From: an uncultured Christensenellaceae bacterium | Lineage (GTDB): Bacteria > Bacillota > Clostridia > Christensenellales > Borkfalkiaceae | NCBI GenBank assembly: GCA_910587365.1 | Contig: CAJUKJ010000005.1 | Coordinates: forward strand, 13,156-36,265 | Direction of reading: 5' to 3' | DNA: 23,110 bases | In this document: in pieces, positions 20,108 to 23,110 of the stretch | Layout of the letters: each line of letters starts with the position of its first letter | Numbering within the stretch: position 1 is the first letter of the stretch | Notes under the pieces: generated by a model | Database searches by the model: none | Seen by the model: only the letters and a program-made list of their open reading frames with translations | Told to the model about the DNA's origin: nothing | Made by a program: the position numbers and the translations under genes

Positions 20108-21025
20108 TTATTTGTAACTAATCTTCACGCTTGCGCCCGTATCGGCGTCCTGGTACATAACCCAATAGCCCTTTTCCCTTTCGGTCGGGGAAGACGGTAT
20201 AAACGACGCAAGCCCTTGCAGGCTTTCGGGCGGGCGGTAGCTGTCGGTAGCCGGCACACCGTAGCATATGTAATGCGGCTTTTCTCCGCTGTAAATTACG
20301 CCGAAAACGTAAAACTTATTTCCGCCGTAAGTTATGCGTACCCAGCGCGAATTTTCCACGGTGCTTTCAAGCGCGTCCTCTTTTGGATAGGTTGAAAGCA
20401 CTTTTTCTATTTCGCCCTTCATATAGTTATAAAAGCACTCGCCGTGTGCAAGTCCGCCTAAGCCGTTTTCCTTGAAAGAGCCAGCAGCCGTTTCATCTTG
20501 ACGTAGGCTTTGCCCGACTTCTTCTTTTTGCGTATCTTCGCGTACAGACCCACTGTCCGCATCAATTTGTTCGTATTCATAATAATTCTCCTGCGCCAAC
20601 GCCTCGTCCTCGTACTTTTCGGTCTTGGGTTCGGGTTGCTTTAAATTAATATTTGCCTTTTCCTGTTTTTCGATTTCTTCGCGCAAGCCTATGGCTGCGG
20701 ACTGGAACCCGCCGCATATAGCCGACGCCACGGGGGAAACGGTGCCTTTGACAAAGCAAATCAACGCGGCGAAGCCCTTACCGGTATCCACCTCGGAAAT
20801 TCCCTCGTAGGAAAGTCCGTCTAAAATTAAAACCTTTTTCCCGTCCGAAAGCGCGACGACGTATTTGCCTTCGGTAAGCGGCGCAAAGTTTATTAACGAT
20901 ACTTCTACCTTTAAAGACGCCCCGTATTTTTCGGCTTTTACAAGTCCCGACAAGCAGCCGCCGTTTGCGGAAAACCCGCCTTTCAGTTCGCGGATAACCG
21001 CGATATTTTTCGTATATCCCGCCAT
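20108..21025 (-). CDS. Two-domain protein of unknown function, 305 aa
   Basis: I do not recognise a named family. The N-terminal part (residues 1-120) looks like a compact beta-rich domain (VEVSLINFAPLTEGKYVVAL, KKVLILDGLSYEG, FAALICFVKG). The middle (about 120-200) is Glu/Gln/Asp-rich, low in hydrophobics and probably a flexible linker. The C-terminal part (200-305) is again ordered and rich in aromatics (GECFYNYMKGEIEKVL, KFYVFGVIYSGEKPHYICYGVP, GYWVMYQDADTG). It has no signal peptide or membrane segment, so it is probably cytosolic. The ATG has GAGG eight bases upstream. It is a single-gene unit with a -10 box in a palindrome upstream and a shared terminator downstream. I have an impression of similar clostridial proteins, but no function can be given. 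Confidence 0.75.
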   Translation of the reverse strand: MAGYTKNIAVIRELKGGFSANGGCLSGLVKAEKYGASLKVEVSLINFAPLTEGKYVVALSDGKKVLILDGLSYEGISEVDTGKGFAALICFVKGTVSPVASAICGGFQSAAIGLREEIEKQEKANINLKQPEPKTEKYEDEALAQENYYEYEQIDADSGSVREDTQKEEVGQSLRQDETAAGSFKENGLGGLAHGECFYNYMKGEIEKVLSTYPKEDALESTVENSRWVRITYGGNKFYVFGVIYSGEKPHYICYGVPATDSYRPPESLQGLASFIPSSPTEREKGYWVMYQDADTGASVKISYK

Positions 21026-21058
21026 AATGAAAACCTCGTTTCCGCAAAAATGCCGTTT

Positions 21059-21078
21059 GATAGTTTTATTATACTATC
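21059..21078 (-). promoter_or_regulatory. -10 box inside an inverted repeat upstream of the 305-aa gene
   Basis: On the minus strand TATAAT (21068-21073) lies inside GATAGT (21059-21064) / ACTATC (21073-21078), an 8-base-spaced inverted repeat. The -35 region (T-rich) is not consensus. A repressor bound here would block the promoter; this is inferred from position only. Confidence 0.55.
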
Positions 21079-21192
21079 GGTGCACCCCGAAAAAAACCGC
21101 GATTTATGTAAAATCACAAATATTTTTGCAATAACCCGTATAAATTCAACCTGTGTTTGCATTTAAAATAATCTGGTTAATATTTTCACACA

Positions 21193-21222
21193 CAAATTTC
21201 ATTTGAAAATTACTTTCATTTG
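21193..21222. promoter_or_regulatory. Possible operator upstream of the PEP carboxykinase promoter
   Basis: CAAAT-TTC-ATTTG (21193-21205) is a perfect inverted repeat. TTTCATTTG occurs at 21197-21205 and again at 21214-21222, 17 bases apart. The second copy ends two bases before the -35 box. No catabolite (cre) consensus is visible. Confidence 0.4.
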
Positions 21223-21223
21223 T

Positions 21224-21252
21224 TTGCATTTTATTTTCGTTTTTCTTATAAT
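21224..21252 (+). promoter_or_regulatory. Sigma-A promoter for PEP carboxykinase
   Basis: TTGCAT (21224-21229), a 17-base spacer and TATAAT (21247-21252), 39 bases upstream of the start codon. Confidence 0.82.
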
Positions 21253-21291
21253 AGTATACGGAAAAGATTTGTTTAAAATATAGGAGGTCAT

Positions 21292-23103
21292 ATGGCACTT
21301 ACCAAAAACCAAAAAGTTCTCAACTTTGTTGCCGAGAGCGCGAAGCTTGCCCAGCCCGATAAAATTGTATGGATTGACGGCAGCGCGAACCAGATTAAGG
21401 CCCTTAAAGAAGAGGCTGTAACCAGCGGGGAGCTTATTAAACTCAACGAAAATCTTCTGCCGGACTGCTATTTGCACCGCACGAAAGTCAACGACGTTGC
21501 GCGTGTAGAGGACAGAACGTTTATATGTACCAAAAATAAAGAGGACGCAGGTCCTATTAACTACTGGATGAATCCCAGGGAAGCTTACGAGCTTACCAAT
21601 GAAATCGCACGCGGCTCGATGAAGGGCAGAACAATGTACGTTATCCCCTATTCGATGGGCGTTGTCGGCAGCGACTTTGCCAAAATCGGCATCGAGGTTA
21701 CCGACTCTATCTACGTAGTACTCAATATGAACATAATGACCCGCGTAGGCAAGATGTGCCTTGACGCGCTTGGCAAGGATGGCGACTTCATCAAAGGCTT
21801 CCACGCAAAGTGCGACGTGGACGCGGACAAGAGATATATTATGCACTTCCCCGAGGACAACACGATTATTTCCGTGAACTCGGCTTACGGCGGAAACGTG
21901 CTTTTAGGCAAAAAGTGCTTTGCGCTTAGAATTGCTTCCTTCCTCGGCAAGAACGAAGGCTGGATGGCTGAGCATATGCTTATTCTCGGCGTTACCTATC
22001 CCGATGGAGAAAAGAAGTATGTTGCGGCGGCTTTCCCCTCCGCTTGCGGAAAGACCAACCTTGCTATGCTTATACCTCCCAAGCACTACCTTGACAAGGG
22101 ATATAAAATCGAGTGCGTTGGCGATGACATCGCCTGGATAAGGGTCGGCGAGGACGGCAGACTTTGGGCAGTCAATCCCGAAAACGGTTTCTTCGGCGTT
22201 GCGCCCGGCACAAACGAACACAGCAACTACAACGCTTTGCAGTCTACCAAGCGCGGAACTATATTCACTAACGTCGCTCTTAACACCGACGATATGACCG
22301 TCTGGTGGGAAGGACTTTCAAAGGAGCTGCCCGAACACTGCATCGACTGGACGGGTAAGCCCTGGAATAAAGATAAATTCGACAAAAAGGACAAATCGAC
22401 CTGCGCGGCTCATCCCAATTCGAGATTTACCGCTCCCGCAGTGAACTGCCCCTGCGTTTCCCCCGACTTCAATTCAAAGAAGGGCGTTCCCCTTTCCGCT
22501 ATAATATTCGGCGGAAGAAGGGCTTCCACTACCCCCCTCGTTTACCAGTCGAGAGATTGGAACCACGGCGTATTCATCGGTTCGGCAATGTCGTCCGAAA
22601 CGACAGCGGCTGCTACAGGCGCGACGGGCGTTCTCCGCCACGACCCTATGGCAATGAAGCCCTTTACCGGTTATCATATGGGCGACTACTTCGCACACTG
22701 GATAGAAATGGGCAAAAAGGTCAAAAACCCGCCTAAGATTTTCAACGTTAACTGGTTCAGACAGGACGCGGACGGCAACTTTATGTGGCCGGGCTTCGGC
22801 GACAATATGCGCGTTTTGGAATGGATATTGAAGCGTTGCGGCGAAAATCCCGTAGAAGCCGTCGAAACGGCTATCGGATACGTTCCCAAGGCTGAGGACA
22901 TAGATATTTCCGAACTCGATTACAACATTTCCGATACGAAGAAATTCGATATCGAAGCTTTGAAAGAAATTCTTACCGTTGACAAGGAAAAATGGGCCAA
23001 GGAAGCGGAAGAAATCGAGGGATATTACAACAATACCATAAAATCGAGAATACCCAAGGAGCTTTGGGATTGCCTTGAAACGTTGAAGAAAAATTGCAAA
23101 TAA
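21292..23103 (+). CDS. pckG: Phosphoenolpyruvate carboxykinase (GTP)
   Basis: Interconverts oxaloacetate plus GTP and phosphoenolpyruvate plus CO2 plus GDP; in anaerobes it can run toward carboxylation. The 603 aa, normal for the GTP class, contain YVIPYSMGVVGSDFAKIG (116-133), the P-loop AFPSACGKTN (247-256) with the reactive cysteine (Cys252), the metal-binding VGDDIAW (276-282), GFFGVAPGTN and the GGRRASTTPLV substrate/hinge motif. These are features of the GTP-dependent rather than the ATP-dependent (pckA) family. AGGAGG lies four bases before the ATG, and a good promoter precedes it, so high expression is likely. The gene is complete; only seven bases follow its stop codon in the window. 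Confidence 0.97.
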   Translation: MALTKNQKVLNFVAESAKLAQPDKIVWIDGSANQIKALKEEAVTSGELIKLNENLLPDCYLHRTKVNDVARVEDRTFICTKNKEDAGPINYWMNPREAYELTNEIARGSMKGRTMYVIPYSMGVVGSDFAKIGIEVTDSIYVVLNMNIMTRVGKMCLDALGKDGDFIKGFHAKCDVDADKRYIMHFPEDNTIISVNSAYGGNVLLGKKCFALRIASFLGKNEGWMAEHMLILGVTYPDGEKKYVAAAFPSACGKTNLAMLIPPKHYLDKGYKIECVGDDIAWIRVGEDGRLWAVNPENGFFGVAPGTNEHSNYNALQSTKRGTIFTNVALNTDDMTVWWEGLSKELPEHCIDWTGKPWNKDKFDKKDKSTCAAHPNSRFTAPAVNCPCVSPDFNSKKGVPLSAIIFGGRRASTTPLVYQSRDWNHGVFIGSAMSSETTAAATGATGVLRHDPMAMKPFTGYHMGDYFAHWIEMGKKVKNPPKIFNVNWFRQDADGNFMWPGFGDNMRVLEWILKRCGENPVEAVETAIGYVPKAEDIDISELDYNISDTKKFDIEALKEILTVDKEKWAKEAEEIEGYYNNTIKSRIPKELWDCLETLKKNCK

Positions 23104-23110
23104 GCGTTCC

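Noticed and set aside
21199..21846. Minus-strand open frame of 215 codons overlapping the PEP carboxykinase start
   Set aside because: It covers the pckG promoter and 5' coding region, and its product has no recognisable features; pckG is unambiguous.

Overview
The window looks like chromosomal DNA from a low-to-mid-GC Firmicute, most likely an uncultured member of the Clostridia. The evidence is the Shine-Dalgarno and sigma-A promoter style, a gene order close to Bacillus subtilis yaaO-tmk-holB-yaaT(ricT)-yabB-yabC(rsmI), a greA-lysS pair, a clostridial 2[4Fe-4S] ferredoxin and a GTP-type PEP carboxykinase. There is no phage, plasmid or transposase gene. The core genes are ordinary; the unusual content is in the intergenic DNA.

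Layout: 1-332 is a 166-bp tandem repeat running off the left edge. From 14.8 kb down to 0.4 kb every protein gene is on the minus strand. In transcription order: alaR-like Lrp regulator and alaT-like aminotransferase (ending in a terminator at 12.9 kb); greA, lysS; a YaaO-type decarboxylase, tmk, holB, ricT; a ferredoxin with its own promoter and terminator; a YabB/TrmN6-type methyltransferase, an ABC exporter, rsmI, a DUF697-like membrane protein and an M42 aminopeptidase. From 14.9 kb rightward the genes are on the plus strand: a structured RNA leader with a consensus promoter, a conserved 86-aa protein, a doubtful small membrane protein, and two tandem MacB-like ABC genes whose ATPase halves share 605 identical bases. 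A two-domain protein of unknown function is convergent to these. PEP carboxykinase closes the window.

Four kinds of non-coding structure stand out. (1) A roughly 176-nt element occurs as two full copies in opposite orientation plus one partial copy around the aminotransferase gene. Its hairpin stems change by compensatory substitution while the loops stay constant, as in a folded RNA. (2) A 105-125 bp imperfect palindrome lies in four minus-strand gene junctions, with a covarying apical hairpin; three copies abut or overlap a stop codon. (3) A roughly 160-nt RNA, closed by a long helix, starts at a TTGACA-N17-TACAAT promoter and ends at the start codon of the 86-aa protein. (4) The left-edge tandem repeat and a cluster of short palindromes at 15.4 kb.

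Functionally the minus-strand block combines DNA replication (tmk, holB), RNA decay control (ricT), rRNA or tRNA modification (rsmI, trmN6-like), transcription fidelity (greA), tRNA charging (lysS) and amino acid metabolism (aminotransferase, decarboxylase, aminopeptidase). The tandem ABC genes are the part most likely to be under recent selection or recombination. Family calls were made by reading motifs; no database search was run.
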